Shown here in pieces: positions 1-14,449 of a stretch of DNA of 64,000 nt; position 1 is the first letter of the stretch, and each line of letters begins with the position of its first letter. This DNA comes from Trichoplax adhaerens (lineage: Eukaryota; Placozoa; Uniplacotomia; Trichoplacea; Trichoplacidae): assembly GCF_000150275.1 (NCBI RefSeq), contig NW_002060962.1:1043588-1107587 (forward strand), read 5' to 3'. The notes beneath the pieces are model-generated. The model was not told the origin of the DNA and ran no database searches. It saw nothing but the letters and a program-made list of their open reading frames with translations. The translations under genes and the position numbers were made by a program.

Positions 1-435
1 ATCCTCCAATCAATGTGCTTATTATGCTTTCAATTAATTGCAGTTTCTTAGGCAATCCGCTTTGGCCAATTAACTTACCGTGATGACAATAAATGCATTC
101 ATTTCTATTGGATTTCATTTCCTTTGTTTCGCTACAGTATATTCCATCTTTTTGCCGGCTAAATTTCGGCCCATATTTAAATAATAACCATTAATTCAAT
201 TTTCAGATTTATTCTTGAAAGCCAAACTTGGTTTTATAAAGGATTGAATTTCAATTTTTAAGAAGCTAGAAAGGTTTTAAGTAAGCCTAGAAATTTCAAT
301 ATCAGAAAGAGATTTTCATTTCTTAATATAATTATTGCGATGTGTTATTTAGTTGAAAAATAGGTTAAAAAATTAAGATATTGATATTTTTCGTCGTATC
401 TTTTCACAGGGTTACTCTTCTCTGAAAGTGAAGCT
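1..435. other. upstream flank of gene 1
   Basis: A+T-rich non-coding sequence with no supported coding exon. A pyrimidine-rich stretch ending in CACAG at about 400-409 lies 26 bases before the ATG of gene 1. It could be the acceptor of a 5'-UTR intron, but nothing confirms this. Confidence 0.5.
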
Positions 436-3400
436 ATGGCTACTTTGCAACGCCAGCAAAATCCACAGCAATATCAATTTCAACAGCAGCAACAAATACC
501 ACAATCAATACAGGTTCAGGCTCCATCAGTAAATTATACCGATACTACATGTTGTGGCCCTTTCCGCAAAGTTTTAGTTGGTAGATCGCGTTCTACCGCT
601 TATGGAATTGGCATCGCTATCCTAATTACTGGTCTAGTCAGCTTGATTACTGGTATAGTTGGATTCTTTGTCAATGGATCCTGGGTCTATTTTTACGGAC
701 GTTATAGATATATAATTAATCCTGAAACCTATATTGGTGCCAATATTTGGGCCGGGATATTTGTAAGTAAAAATATCAACATTGATAGATGATATCGTTT
801 AATGAATATCATTAACACTTTCCATGTCTGCAATAATTTAAATAGTAAAGTACATCAGTATTTGATCCCCTGAAAGCTGTATCGATTTATATCAGCTTTG
901 ATTTATAGTGAAATTGTAATCGAAACTTATAGATTTTGCTTTATCGATAATACTCGCACCACCGATAGCTCTTGAACTAATATGCTATTATGATTTTTTA
1001 GAGAGGAATTGCTATTAATTGGAAATCAATTGTAGTGTTAAAAAAGCTTCGCTTATTCTTTAGACTAAAATTATCTCATTCCTTGGAAATCTTTGCTAAC
1101 ATACATACATAATCTTACAATTTTACAATTTAAAATAATGTTTGACTTAGAAGTGCACAATATCGTAACCTTAATCTTGATCTATTTTGGGGACTACATA
1201 ACGGCTATATTTAAATCGTTACGTGTAATTACTGTATTCAGTACATGGAAATCATTTCATACTATGATATTTCATTTAGTGCCAATAACCTAAGTTGTTT
1301 GCTCGGCTATTTCAAATAAATTATATACTACTATACTTCCTTGTGATTAAAGTACAAAATCATCTTATATCCTGGCTATTCCTTTTTAAAATTGTTGCTA
1401 TTTTGATATTTCAATAATTGTACAGTTGAATTCGATTTCGTTTCCCCCTATGTCTCCTCTATCCAACGTCTTTCCTGATAATCATTATTTTTCTAAGAAT
1501 TGCGTTATTCAATTAATTGTTTTGACGGACCGAAATCAATTGCTTTTTTGCTTATTTATTTTAAAATAGTAGTTTATGAAGATGACTTCATGATCTGAAT
1601 TATTGCTGACAATCGAAATTGATTTTATTCCTTGCCGCTTCGTTTATATTTTTATACCTTATTGTCACAAAACAGCTTTGCAACAAGATAACGTAATGTA
1701 CGATCAATAAGTCAATTCCTTAAACCACGTATCAAGGAACGATATCTGTACTATCACAAACACTTTTGCTCTACTAGCAGACTACACAAAGACTTAAACG
1801 CCTCGTATTTTACGTTAAACACTAAGTTTAAGAATCCACTTTATTACACGATATACTGCATTTATATACTATTCCTCAATAACTAATGAGTCATAGTTAA
1901 TACAATTAACATTGGAATCATTTACTGCATTAGATATTATAGCTACTGCTTCCTTAATGCAGACAACAGTATTTACGAATATAGACATGTGATGACTAAT
2001 ACAGAATAGTCAGATTACGATATGTCCCTATCACGGAACATTTCCATGATAATTTACAATCTACCATAAGTAAATTACAATCACAATGATTCGAACCGTA
2101 AGTAGATGATTTGCATTCCCTATTATAACTATTAATTTCAGTATGTGTATAAGTGTTACTGTTATAAAAAGTCAGTGCTATATTAAAACACAGTATATCC
2201 AAATTAGAAGTTAAATAAGGATAGGCTAACAGAATTATCTTAACATAGATATTTCTACTCTAATACAGTACATAACACTGTCACACTTATAAAAAATTGC
2301 AATTATTGATTCAAAATGATTTGTTTCAAACCATAGAGATTATTAGATCCGAATCTTTCTCACTCTCATTTCTTAGCAAGAAATATAGTACATTTAAAAT
2401 CGCATGAATGCTCAAACACCCGTACTGATTTCATTTTCTTAACGTTTTCTAGTACATCCTGACTGGTATCTTTGGAATTGCTTCGTCTAAAAATCAAACC
2501 AATCCTCATTTGGTTAGGAAAAACATTTGATTCTAAATACTTTACGATGCCTCAACTTATTTTCTAGATAGAATAAACACATAGTAATACCTTTAGTCCT
2601 AATCAGATCGCAAAAGTTTGATTTCTCGTATTGTATTAAGCATATCTCCCTTCATGTTTATAAAAATAGTTGAACTCTTATTTTGCTTTTGCCATCATTT
2701 CCTTAATTCTGGCAATACCGCATTTTGGTGTGAGCCTCGGTATATTGGTGCAGTTTATCCATGTCTTGGGTCGCATGGTATGGTTTAACAGTGTCGCCTT
2801 AATATTATCCATAATTGCTTTTTCTTTATCCTTGTCATCCTTGGTTATTTTGGGCAATAATGTGTATTGCAATCAATCTAAATTGACTGTAAGTGACGTT
2901 GAAAAGATGGAATAATGTTATATTCAGCCGTAAAGTACCGTTTACTTACACGGTAAAGTTTTCTTTACATCCTTCACGATTTATTATTAATCTACTCTGA
3001 AATACCTTAACAAAATCTGACAATAAACTGGACTTATACACTCCAGTATTATTGTTACCATAAATCAAATTCGATAAAGTTTAGTATAGAACTTCTTGCA
3101 AATCATATATTAATCTCCAGAGTAAAAAATTTCTAAAATTAGCTAACTTTATTACGTTATTGAAATAAATTATACGATCAAATTTCGGTAGGCATTTGGA
3201 AACTAAATTTACCATACTTTTATATACAGTGATATCTAGCTAGATTAAAAAGCCATTAATTCTGCTTTTACAAGCATAGTATTTAGCCAAAATAATGAGG
3301 CAATAATCTTACTTTTATTTTAACGTAAAATTATCGAAAACTTATCCTACGATTTTGTAATCATGTTAAGAAATGGGACAATCGCTTTAAATCATCCAAT

Positions 3401-5883
3401 AACTTATAGTAACCTTTGTAGTACTATTCTGGGCCTATTAATTCATTTTCGGTCCAAAAAGTCCTTAAACAGTCTACAGAAAAGTTTAATAAAGATAGTG
3501 CTGCTCTTTACGTGATAGCTCACAATTTCTACGATACTCGGCATTTAGAAGTTATTTATCAGCAGAATATTTTATAATCAAAAGCACGTAAAGGTTACTT
3601 ATGGATTATTTAGAATTTTTAGAATGCGAAAGCAATCTGAGCGATCTCAAAACGGCATTATTCAGTTATTAAAAACGTGAATAGACAGGAGAGGATAGGA
3701 TACCGTTAATGTAACCATGTTTTGATTGGCCTATCCCCTGGTCGATGACTGATTAGTATATAATTGCCTTTATACCAACTTAAGTTACTGCTATGTTTTA
3801 GCTTTCAAAAATCGTCTACGCATATAGTATTATTTCAAGCAAATATAACCTGTAGATAAGCAATATAGATCTCAAAAAGGAACGAATCTTGATAAATATA
3901 TGTTCATCTCTAATTTAAATGTTTTATTTTATGACAGAGTTTCTATCGTATTAAAGTATGATTATTTAAGCCTTTATTGCTTAAAAATTCATACTATATA
4001 CTCATTAAAAGTTACGAAACTTGTAAATGTAGATATTGATACATCTTTGATTCATACCTTAACACTGAAAATTTCAAGCGTTCAAAAGTTATCCACTATA
4101 TAATTCAATTATACGCTACTGTATACTTTCAGTTATTGATAGTAGAGGTTCATTAGAAATTGACGTAATCCTTCAAACCGATAATTCTGAATCTTTAGCG
4201 CTATTCCGATCTATAAATTTTTGAAATTTAGTCTATACAATTATTTTAAGCTATGTTTTTTCTGTGATCGGTTTATGAAACTGTAAGGAATGGATAAAAA
4301 TGTTTTAAGTGGTCTTATATTAATATTATTTAATGGTTTAATTTATCTATAGACTGTTTCGGCGGTCCACTATCAAGGCGCTAATCAAGTAGTAACCATT
4401 CAGCAATACCCAGCACAACATCCAGCTCCTTATGCAGTCCATTATTCTGCTCAACCTGGTGCGTATCTTTTGTATCATTACAAATACTTTGCTTCCAAAA
4501 AACAGATATTACCCATCACTTTCAGGAAATATTAAATTGCAAACTTTTCGAATTTAATAAGAGAAATAATTGCTGCAACTCTATCAAAATAAGTAGCTAT
4601 AAGTATCATTCATATGAAATTCCAAAATACCAGTAGGTAATTGGTAGTGTAGACATCCAAAGTAAAGTCTATTGACATACTCGTACTATTTAATATCTGA
4701 AATTTTACGATAGATATTCTTTATATAAAAAGATTCATTCTAACAATAGACATCAATTCCGATACCACAATCATAACATTAACTTCTATATTTAATTATA
4801 ATACTATACAGTTCATTTAAATTTCATCAACTGTAGTCCAAGTTAATGCGGAGCTAGAATCTCGTGAAAAATATTATTAATCAAGTATATAAAATACATA
4901 TAATGCTCATCGTGATAAGGAATACTATGATATAAAATATTGCTTTTTAGCTTACATACGAGTTGTGATATATACCAATCACGAAATTCCAAATTTTAGA
5001 AAAATAAGGGCTTTATTCAATCTTATACAAAGATTAACTACACAACTCTACTCTAGCCGAATGCTACTTGTAAAGACTTCTAGAACGAACTAACAGAATA
5101 ATCTAAAGTTGCATGCTTTTATACTTTCCGTAGCATTCGCAGCTACAATCCGCATGGCAACCTTTTACCTTATTTTACACATAGTTAAATTATTCTTAGT
5201 AAGACTATTCTACTGCGGACCATCATTAATCCAATATGGATACGACTACAGTACTTACGTAGACATTATTCACACCAGCCAAAGTACAATGAATTAACCA
5301 TATCCTAATATATGATTTACTGTTCTATTTTTACCTATAGCCATATTAGTAACTCAACACCTTACTGTATATAGTCATCTGTACTCCAGCATAGAGTCTC
5401 TACCACTACAGTCTATAGTTACAGCTACCAAATATCTCTTAGGATAAATATCTACCGTACATTATACTAAGCATGGCTAACATTCTACAATCACAATACT
5501 AAGTTACATTACACGAGTATACTCGAACTAGATCCGTAATAGAATATCTTATCTGTATGCAGTCGAATTGTAAATACGTGGAATAAAGCACATTTAGCAT
5601 AAAAGAATTTTATTTACAATTTCAGGAAATTTGTTTAATAGCCTATTTGAAATCACTATGATCTCGGATGCTTTACTAATGTACTATGGAAAATAATTTT
5701 AAATTTACACTTTTATTATTAGTTATGACTTTCCAACCAACTGTTCCGGTATATGTTCCCAATTCAACAACTGGGCAATATGCAGCCGCTGCTAATCGAA
5801 CCGCTATTAACAATCCAGAGAAATCTCAATTGCCGTCTTATAGCAATTTACCAGATTTACAAAGTTCAGCTAACCAGCCTTAA
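436..5883 (+). CDS. CD20/MS4A-like four-pass membrane protein, gene 1
   Basis: Five exons: 436-762, 2453-2512, 2670-2888, 4353-4458, 5723-5883, joining to 290 aa with phases 0,0,0,1. The cytoplasmic head (residues 1-38) is Gln-rich, followed by CCGPFRK (39-45). TM1 is about 56-78. The outer loop 79-99 is Tyr-rich with one N-glycosylation sequon (N80). TM2 begins at NIWAGIF and continues in exon 2 (YILTGIFGIA). Exon 3 carries TM3 and TM4 and ends near a VYC motif. The tail ends with LPSYSNL, an LPxY-type WW-ligand or Tyr-based sorting motif. Exon 3 starts with TTG directly after a TAG acceptor, so it is internal and not a separate gene. At 219 nt it is three codons longer than in the paralogues. 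Intron 4 contains a solo LTR. The head-TM1-DIW-TM2-TM3-TM4 layout resembles the CD20-like (MS4A) family; function is unknown and a chemosensory, signalling-adaptor or ion-channel-associated role would be inference. Exons were assigned by frame, GT-AG sites and similarity to the other copies. Confidence 0.85.
4964..5513 (-). mobile_element. solo LTR, family L1 copy 1
   Basis: A 550-bp sequence closely matching 37560-38121 and the reverse complement of 55023-55575. Read on the minus strand it begins TGTAATGTAAC and ends ATATATCACA, the TG...CA ends expected of an LTR. It is flanked by an exact 5-bp target-site duplication, CGAGT, at 4959-4963 and 5514-5518. AATAAA lies near its 3' end on the minus strand. 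It sits in intron 4 of gene 1, antisense to the gene. The 62-codon ORF inside it recurs in the 37.6-kb copy and is only LTR sequence. Confidence 0.85.
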
Positions 5884-7559
5884 ACGATAAATACACGGTG
5901 TAATTCAGAATATCCTGTCTATATACAATGGAAGTTATTCTATGCAACGATAATTACTATATAACATATATATTATCGTGTTTTTATCGCCTATGCAAAT
6001 AATTATGACATATGACTTCATATATAAATAATGCTAGGTTATAAGTCTTGCTTTGCATACCAGTAATGTACCGTAACATATAAATTCCCATACTTACAAA
6101 ATTGATGGCTTATACTAAAACATGGTTAGATATCATTTATTCGAAACCCTGTAAGAACTAAGCATAAGCAGCTATGCTATAAGTGATGGCATCAAAGTTG
6201 ACCACATACTCTTTATCCTTAATTTCCATTGATTTGCCAAGCTGAAATGCTTAAGAAGACATTAGCATCAGAAAAATTAATTAAATTTCTTTAGAATCAA
6301 ATCTAAAAGTGCAAGTAATTCCTGGTAAGGCTAGCCAGTTTGCAATACCTGATGGCCTCTACTATCGAGATAATGAATTTTTACAAGCTCGCTAGTATTT
6401 ATAGTAGCCTTTTACTTGCTTACTCAATAGCTTTCTAAAACAAAAATATTGCAAAATGTACAGCAGAATAAGCCGACGTAGAATCTTATTTAAATACTAA
6501 TATTGTATTAATTAATTACTCATAAAGCAAAACAAACCGCAAGTATGTTAAATGAGCACATTATCGTAAACCGTCAGTAAAACGACGGGAGTTTGCACTA
6601 GTATCTCCTAATACTTATGAAGATAATGATGAAAAAGTTAACTAATATGGCTTTAGTTTGTTAACATCAATTAGTTTAGTACTTTATTTCGTCTTCGGCC
6701 TATTTAATAAACTTGTGTAGGCAGATATTGTCTCTGATAATTGAAATGTCCTTACCGTAAGAAGTGTAGTTGTAAAATATATCAGACTTTGCTCTGTCCT
6801 ACTTTAATATATATATGTATGCATTAATTTATCAGTGTACTTTGCACCCGTAGAAATTTGTATTGCTTCGATGATTGGATCTTGCCTTGTTATTTTTGAT
6901 CACACCATCCTTCAATGTACAGTATATACAGATTTTAGCATGTTGAAATTAATTGACTAGACTGTCGATTTGCAATGCTCGTATTTGACTTAATTTTTGA
7001 TATGTGTATATAGTATTGATTGAAAGAAGTCATTAAACTCAATAAGTAAATTAATAATCCAACCTAAATCAGTTATAGCATTTAGTTAATTATTGAAAAT
7101 TTGAAAAGGTAAGGTATCTCATACATCTCTTGCTTATTCCTTATCGTATGACTGTTTTATGATGATCCACTTTCTAGTCAGTGTTCAAATAGACGATAAA
7201 TCAAGCTTGTTTTAGGAACTCAGTTTGTATACCGTATCTATTTTGTTATTTATGAACTGGAGAATTGAATACTAATTGTTTAAAAGAATATCATACTATC
7301 AATTTCTCATGATTAATGCATTTGGTCGTACTACATAAAGCATAAATTTCTACTTGCATAATAAATATTTTCCAAATCTACAGTATTACGGAATAAATTC
7401 AAAAGCTAAAATTTATTAAATTATAATTTAACAGTTTTACGTTTTTACCCTTCGATAAAACGAATGAGCTTCTACTTGATATTTTTAGGAAACGTATTTG
7501 ACAATTTGTAGAGTCTAAACAGATATTGCAAGTTTTAAAATACTATATCTGCCGCAATA
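5884..7559. other. intergenic, gene 1 to gene 2
   Basis: About 1.7 kb of A+T-rich DNA without a supportable exon, repeat or RNA gene. It contains the 3' UTR of gene 1 (only near-consensus polyadenylation signals seen) and the promoter region of gene 2. Confidence 0.5.
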
Positions 7560-10195
7560 ATGGTGCAAAACATGCCGCAAACCCAAATTATGGAGCAACC
7601 GCCAGAGCCTCATCAGCAATCGCAAATGCTTGCAAGTCCTTACATTATTAATCAGGGCTATGGCGGATCTGTATCCAGAGTCCTACCGCAAAGCATTCAA
7701 ATCCGTATCCGCACCGTAGGCTTATTTATGTTGATTTTGGGTCTACTTTCATTAATTCTAGGTGTTATTGGGTTTTTTCTTGATGGATATACTATCTATG
7801 ACGATACCCCCTCATTTTCTATTATTTGTAATGTACGAGCTTACGTGTACCTTGGAACCAACATATGGTGTGGATTTATTGTGAGTATACTGTTGTGTAA
7901 AGATCCTGTAAGCCTTAGCTTAATAATATAGTACGATAATCCTTGGTAGTTCTCTATGATTGAACGAGAATAGATTATTAATTCCTCATACGAATCGATT
8001 AATTCGTCTTTTGTGATATTGAGGCAAAAATTTCTTCTCATTGTTCATTCTGACTTGTTAAGATTTGCTAGTATCATCTAAGAATATCGGTATTAGCAAT
8101 ATTCATCTTCATCGTACAGATTGATTAGGATTTCCTAAGATATTTTATACGATGGCTAATAATTTATTATCGTTAATAATACTTTCATTTGATTGCAGTA
8201 TGCTCTCAGTGGAGTATTTTCTCTCCTATCCAATCAATTCAGGGATAATGCTCATCTGGTATAGACTACGCTGATGTTATAATAGCTTAAACAGTTTATA
8301 ACTGAAGAATTTTGCTAATTTATTTCGGAAGCTTTCGATCTGATATGGCTTCTAAATGATTACTTTCTATTTGCAGATGAATACTTTTTATGCTTTCAGT
8401 ATTATCAGTTTTATTATGTCTTTGGCTCATTTTGGCTTAAGCTTCGGGCTAATGTTTCATGATGGACAGCATTGTATCTTATGGTATAATGCTGTTTCTA
8501 TGCTGATATCTATTGGTAGTTTTGCTCTCTCTCTCGTTGTCATGATTGTACTTGGCCATCAAATATATTGCAGATCTAATCTTCGGGTAAGTTAAACTAC
8601 TACTTCTGGCTGCTGCATGCCATTGCATAGTTCACTCAGGTAAACGATTAGTATTAAGCTTAGCATATAAAACAACTACAATCGCATTCATATTTATGTT
8701 TCTGAGAAGTACTGCATAGTATCATGTATAATTATGAATGTCTACTTTTTGCTTTGCTCTTTTTCAAGAATAAAGCATGTTGTTAATTGCTAAATCTGGC
8801 TAATAGCAAATTAAAATCGTTTAATTTTAAACTGCTTTTATATAAATTGGTCTTTAATTACAGAATGCGATTTCAGTTCATTATATGACTGGCCATCAAC
8901 TTGTTGCTTTCGGCCAACCAGGTATTTTGTTAATTCTTTAATGATTACTCTTAATTGGGATATACTGTAATAAGCACTAAAATAGAACTACTTTAATCGT
9001 AGTTAGCCTAATTTCGTTCCAATTCATTTGAGAAATATTCTAACCTATATATTAATTGCCTCAATTATTTACGCTTTTAAATAAATCGGAAGTTTAACTT
9101 AACTACGAGCACTTAGCTTAACTATTATTCTTATTAGCCAGTAAGTTTACCTCAAAATTATTATGCATAAAATTAATATACCGAGATTATTATGTACAGT
9201 TACAAGGCAATTGCTATTATAATTTAGTCCAAGATGTCAGTATATCTAAGGTAGCCATAATTTACGAAATCAGGCACTTTGCAAAGTTGAGTAACTTAAT
9301 ATTATTACACTACTAAATTATTACATCGGTGCACACCGGTATACAGAATAGGAAAATTTGAGCAATTTACAGATTTCAATTCAATTCAAGGATGATTGTT
9401 AATATTTTATCATTAATATCATTAAAATTTTCAAATTATTATGGCATAATTATTATGTAAGAAAGAATCACGCAAAATTTATTAATTTAATTAAGATCAT
9501 TCAGCGATAATAATTTCTTCTATACAGCGCATTATTATACTACTAGCAGAAAAGAGAGTAAATATAGAACTCTGACTTTTTATGATTGTAGCTACCCTTT
9601 AATTCTGTTCTTGAAGAAATCCAGGAACAAAAATAATTCTCTTCTCGATCGTAATTTAAGATCGATAGACATATTCTTTTTACTTTCTTTACAAACACTA
9701 TAATAAGTTGTTTAAAATTTCACATTAATCAATTTATAGAATACATTTAATTGAGTAATTACCATACTGCATACCAGTTTCTAATCGAGGAATAGTAGTT
9801 GCGAATCGCTACAATGAAATAATGTTTAGTATCAAGAACTAAACTCTTAGCGATTTTAATATTTTCTAGCAGCGATTATACTTAATAAGGCTACTCATAT
9901 GATTCTCTAAAAGTGCGCTTAATTAAGATGCTTTAGCCATTACTACATTGCCTTGTAGCATAATTAAATGCCGGTATCATCTTAATTTGCTATGAATGCA
10001 TTCTTAGTACCAATGGGAGTCGCTTATTCCGCTGGGCAACCTGTTTATGTCCAAACAACACCTAATCTACAGTATACAACTGAGATGAACCGGGCTGCAA
10101 TCTTTCCACCACAGCAACCGCCACCTCAATATGATCAATTGGTAGCAATAAATCGAAACGATAATTCGAAGGAAACAGAGAATATCATCGGCTAA
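7560..10195 (+). CDS. CD20/MS4A-like four-pass membrane protein, gene 2
   Basis: Five exons: 7560-7880, 8199-8258, 8377-8586, 8864-8921, 10008-10195, giving 278 aa. Donors are GTGAGT, GTATAG, GTAAGT and GTATTT; acceptors are TGCAG, TGCAG, TACAG and TTTAG-like CTTAG. The head (1-40) is Gln/Pro/Met-rich, but the Cys-Cys pair seen in most paralogues is missing. TM1 is about 53-73. The outer loop (74-99) is Asp/Ser/Tyr-containing with one Cys, then NIWCGFI opens TM2. Exon 2 reads YALSGVFSLL. Exon 3 is exactly 210 nt with TM3 and TM4, ending near IYCRSNLR. The tail is Pro/Gln/Tyr-rich and contains PPPQYDQL, a clear PPxY motif of the kind bound by WW domains of Nedd4-type ubiquitin ligases. The family assignment is by layout; ligand and function are unknown. 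Confidence 0.88.
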
Positions 10196-11162
10196 TTGTC
10201 TTGCACTTTGATTGCTAATTTTTACTAACTTGATCTAAAAGCTTATGCAATGGATGATAAACAACTCATTAATTTAACCCTGTACATATAGTTTAAGTTA
10301 ATGTTATAACTAACAGACAAATGGATATATACTGAACTTACTCAAACTCACGAAGTACGCCGATTATATTTATTGGACAGTATTCTTCATTTAGTTCTAT
10401 AATATTAAATTGCCTTTCTCTCAATGTAAAATCCGTGATATTTTCAACTTAAATTTATTTCTTAGTATGGTTCTTCAATAATGACAGATGATGTTAATCA
10501 TGTACTTCAAATCGTTATGAGACTAAAAATTTTGTTAACACAACTACTCATATTTAGATTTAGACGATCAGTAAGGATGCTAGTGGTAAAATTTTGATAA
10601 TCTCTAAGGCAGCGTTACAGACACAAATACGTGCAATATTATTATTTTTTACTAAGATACGATCACAGTCATTATTGGATTCTAATTACTACTATTTCTC
10701 AGTGACTTATGAGATAGCGTGCACTTTACAAAGTAGTACTCAATAATCTTAAATACGGTAGAGCTTATCATTATTAATACAAATATATCCATGTATCCAT
10801 AGCGAGATTAACTAACTTAAATAACTATAATAGTACTGTTGACTAAAAGTTTATGAACAATGTAATCAGTTGTTATCTTTACCACATTTGGAAAGATAGA
10901 TAAAAATATACGTTGCGATGGTGCTAGTAAAAGCCTTTACTATATTAATTATTAGTTAACGTTGGACTGCAAATAAATTTTTACTGAAAGCTATTACTAT
11001 CCGTTGACGTTCTTAGGTTTGAATTTTATTACAGCTTTATATTAAATTTTATTAAAAGGTGATATTTAATTCTAGATATATTATAATTTCGAATATCATT
11101 ACCACAGTTTTTAATCTGTAACAAGTTGATTAAGGATCAGCGTTACAATTCCGGGGACATTG

Positions 11163-11339
11163 TTACGATTTGAGGTGGAATCCTCCCGACTTCGCCTCAG
11201 ATCTACCTTAACCTCTAACTATGAGGGTTAATCCAGAAGTACTCACTACCACTTCCTTACTTATATTTAATATTTAATCTCTATTCGCCTTCGTTTACAA
11301 TTGCAACTACACTTCTTGCAACTCCGCTGTTGCGTTACA
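11163..11339 (-). mobile_element. possible LTR remnant
   Basis: On the minus strand the block starts TGTAAC, then a hairpin with arms GCAAC and GTTGC, and ends CGTAACA. TG...CA ends plus a hairpin at the 5' terminus are the layout of the L2 LTRs in this window. No flanking 5-bp duplication was found and 177 bp is short for an LTR, so it may be a fragment or a chance resemblance. Confidence 0.25.
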
Positions 11340-14300
11340 TCTGCTATCAACTAAAACTAGACTGAACTAAAACCTGCATATTTGTGTAGTGATAATTCTT
11401 TTTAAAGGTATCGATATTACTATGTAAGTATGTAGTGTATTTGGATTGTACTGTAACTGTAATCTACTCTTAAATATAGATATTTTATATTGCTATTAAA
11501 TACAGACACATTTACAGTCTGTTCGCTCTACATTCAAATATGGCTTACTACATTTAGTTATTACAGTCCTCGCTATTTTCTACTATCATCTGCTATTCTA
11601 TAACCTGTTTTGGTATATGTTGTATCTAATCCTACAATCATGTTCTCTGCATGTGTTCTAACGCCATAGCTATAAATACCACCGTTTTCTACCTTAGATT
11701 TCTTAAGTTGCATTATTAGTCACAGTTAGAATTCACACTTTACTCACGGCAGCTACCACGCTGATCTACCGTAATTATCACATTGTACCTAACTACTATC
11801 TACAATATAGTATCCTCTTTTCTTAAGCTCCTTGTGCAATTCTCTGCATGGCAACTAAAACCACATTATCTTACTCTTCGAACCCTCCATAACAAAGTAC
11901 AATACTTATAGTAGATTATTGCACCTGTACCCTTAAAACGATGACCGAAAGTATTACTTAACATAGATATAAAAAGCAATTGACAACAGTCTTCATTAAT
12001 CTAACAGGCATCTCAAAAGTAACCAACGAGGAATAACGACACTGTTAGAAAATTACAGAGATGCGTGACTCGATTCCTATCATAATTTACTGTAGATTGA
12101 ATGATTGCCTGTTGATAAATTGAAAGCAACTCCATTTTACTACCTATATTTCAGCAAGTAGAAAAAATATCTTGATGAATAGACATTAGATTAGAACTAG
12201 TTACAAGTCTATTTTTTATTCTTCTACTCTTAAATTTACTGGAATCATTTTTGAGAAATTTGAAAGAATTTTTTTTCGTTCGGTATCTATAGAGATTTAA
12301 TTAGACTAAATTCTACTGAAGTTTATTTGGCGGTTGCATACTAATGTGATCTAATTGCCTATATGCATATGTGATATTATCAAGTCGAATCAATAGTATA
12401 CAAGTATTATATCGAAAGGATCAATCCCTATTGGTGGTCTGAATAACTTTTTAAATTGATTAGATAGGCTCCTTTTGAACCAAGAACCAATCATATGATC
12501 ATCAATTGTATCAATATTAATATTTTACTACGCTCAGTTTTAGCTTGATTGGTTCCGCTATAACCCATTGTAGATTTAGCTACATACTAACAAATAAAAG
12601 TTAAATTTTAAAGCTTACAATTTATCATATCTTTAGTAATGAACTAATACGCTAACAGCTGCGTTACTGTATGTCGTATAGCATCTCAATAGTGTTGACA
12701 TTAGATGACGCATTTTATGTAGATAGAAGTTATACTAGGGTAGCTTGTATTCCCAATTTTGTTAGTGTCGTGCTAATTCATTGTTTCAAGTTTTAATACT
12801 TGAAGCCTTATTAGTATCGATAATCAACTAATAACATTACATTAATCCTAATCTGTGATATTTTAGATCATTACCGTAACAGTTTTCGGTCAGATCGGAA
12901 AAGAAGAAAAATCAATTTTCAAGGTAGTAGTCAAAAAAACTTGCTTATATTTATTTTATTTTACTAGTGCCTTTATTCCCGTATTTCGAAAATAGGAGAG
13001 AATAACAATTTTGTTATTCTAATAAAATAGCACTCTTTGATTAATTAAGCATGAACAGAAAATTGTTAAATTTTTCTATAATGTATATGTACTGTATGAA
13101 ATTTTACATTCTTAATTGCTTAATACTATAAATTAACGTTGATCAAAAAACAAATTGCTAAGTAGATCTTTATTAGAAAATTAATGCTCGTGCTTGCATT
13201 GATACTTTTGCTTCTAAAAAGTCATAATTTATATTGCTTATTGGTTCTTGACTACGAATACATCTTTACAAACGGCAATTATATTATAATTATTCTTCCA
13301 TCGGCCTGCTATAATTATGAATGTGCAAATAAAAATGAAAATTTTTCTTTATTTATATGGTGTCTCACAAATCACAAATTTGAAGAAAATTGAGTCGCCT
13401 ATCGTTCCTAGTTGATTTAATTTTATTCGGTTGATTTTCGTAACATACTACTTGATGAAATATTTCATGAAGACATATTTAAGGGTAAAGTATGATTAGT
13501 ATGCTTCCGTTGCTGCTTATAGCTACGATTTATTACTCGCATTTAACTAAAATGGACATAAAATCTTACTACAGAGCAATGAAATATGCCGTAGTATTCC
13601 ATTTATATTTGAAAATTAATTCGCTCGTTTTTGTAAGCCGTTATCATTTGTTTCATGATTCATTCTTTAAACAAAATAATCAAGTAAACTGTGCAAGTTA
13701 ATGTTTTAAATTAAATCTTTTCTTCTCGACTAGTATCTGCCAAAGCTAACTCAAAGTTCAATTTGCATAGGAAAAACTAATTAACTCATTTTATACGTAT
13801 TATATCAATCTCCTGTGAACAAAGTCATCATTTTGGGTGGTTATAGTATTCTTGCAACTACCTTAATGCTAAAATATTGCCATATGGAAGTATATGTAAA
13901 TTAAACTTTTCTTCTTCATTATTACCATCTTATGAGCTTATAGTTCAGAGTAACTCGAAAAATTAGCGTCCTTTTCAACCATTTTCCATTTGTTATACCA
14001 ATTTTTCAGTGAAACTATATCAATATATTGTGTATGGTACTCTTATGTTGAATCTTAAGCTGCTATTTGCATACAAGAATTATAGCTATTTCCTTCTTAT
14101 GTATGCACAATGTAATAGTAATAGCACTATTCTGCAAGTTTTAATGTATGCTACTCTGTGGTTCTACCTGAAAGTATACTTTTTCTTCGTGACTTATATC
14201 TATCCTAACACGTCCAGTTCAATTTACGATAAAAAATTTATCGTAACGACGTTTCCTGAATTGCGAAAACTGCTTCAATTTATTCTATGTGTCTGTTATG

Positions 14301-14449
14301 GAATCCGATTACTTTATAACGTGAAATTAGCAAAAATGCAACATACTATACCTACAGTACTTTAATTAAACGTTTACGAAATAGGGATTTTTCTTAATGT
14401 TGCTGATCAGTGTGCTTGTAATTCACTTTACTTCAGATTACTTGCTAAC

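Noticed and set aside
2670-2915. Exon 3 copies as independent single-exon genes
   Set aside because: The first codon varies (TTG, ATG, ATA, CTG, GTC) and always follows a splice-acceptor AG, and the frame ends at a donor. They are internal exons.
5109-5297. 62-codon open frame recurring at 37707-37895
   Set aside because: Both copies lie inside L1 LTRs on the strand opposite to LTR sense. The frame is repeated because the LTR is.
14009-14365. 118-codon open frame before gene 3
   Set aside because: It opens with GTG, has no family motif, no splice logic and low-complexity hydrophobic content. In A+T-rich DNA of this size one such frame by chance is plausible.
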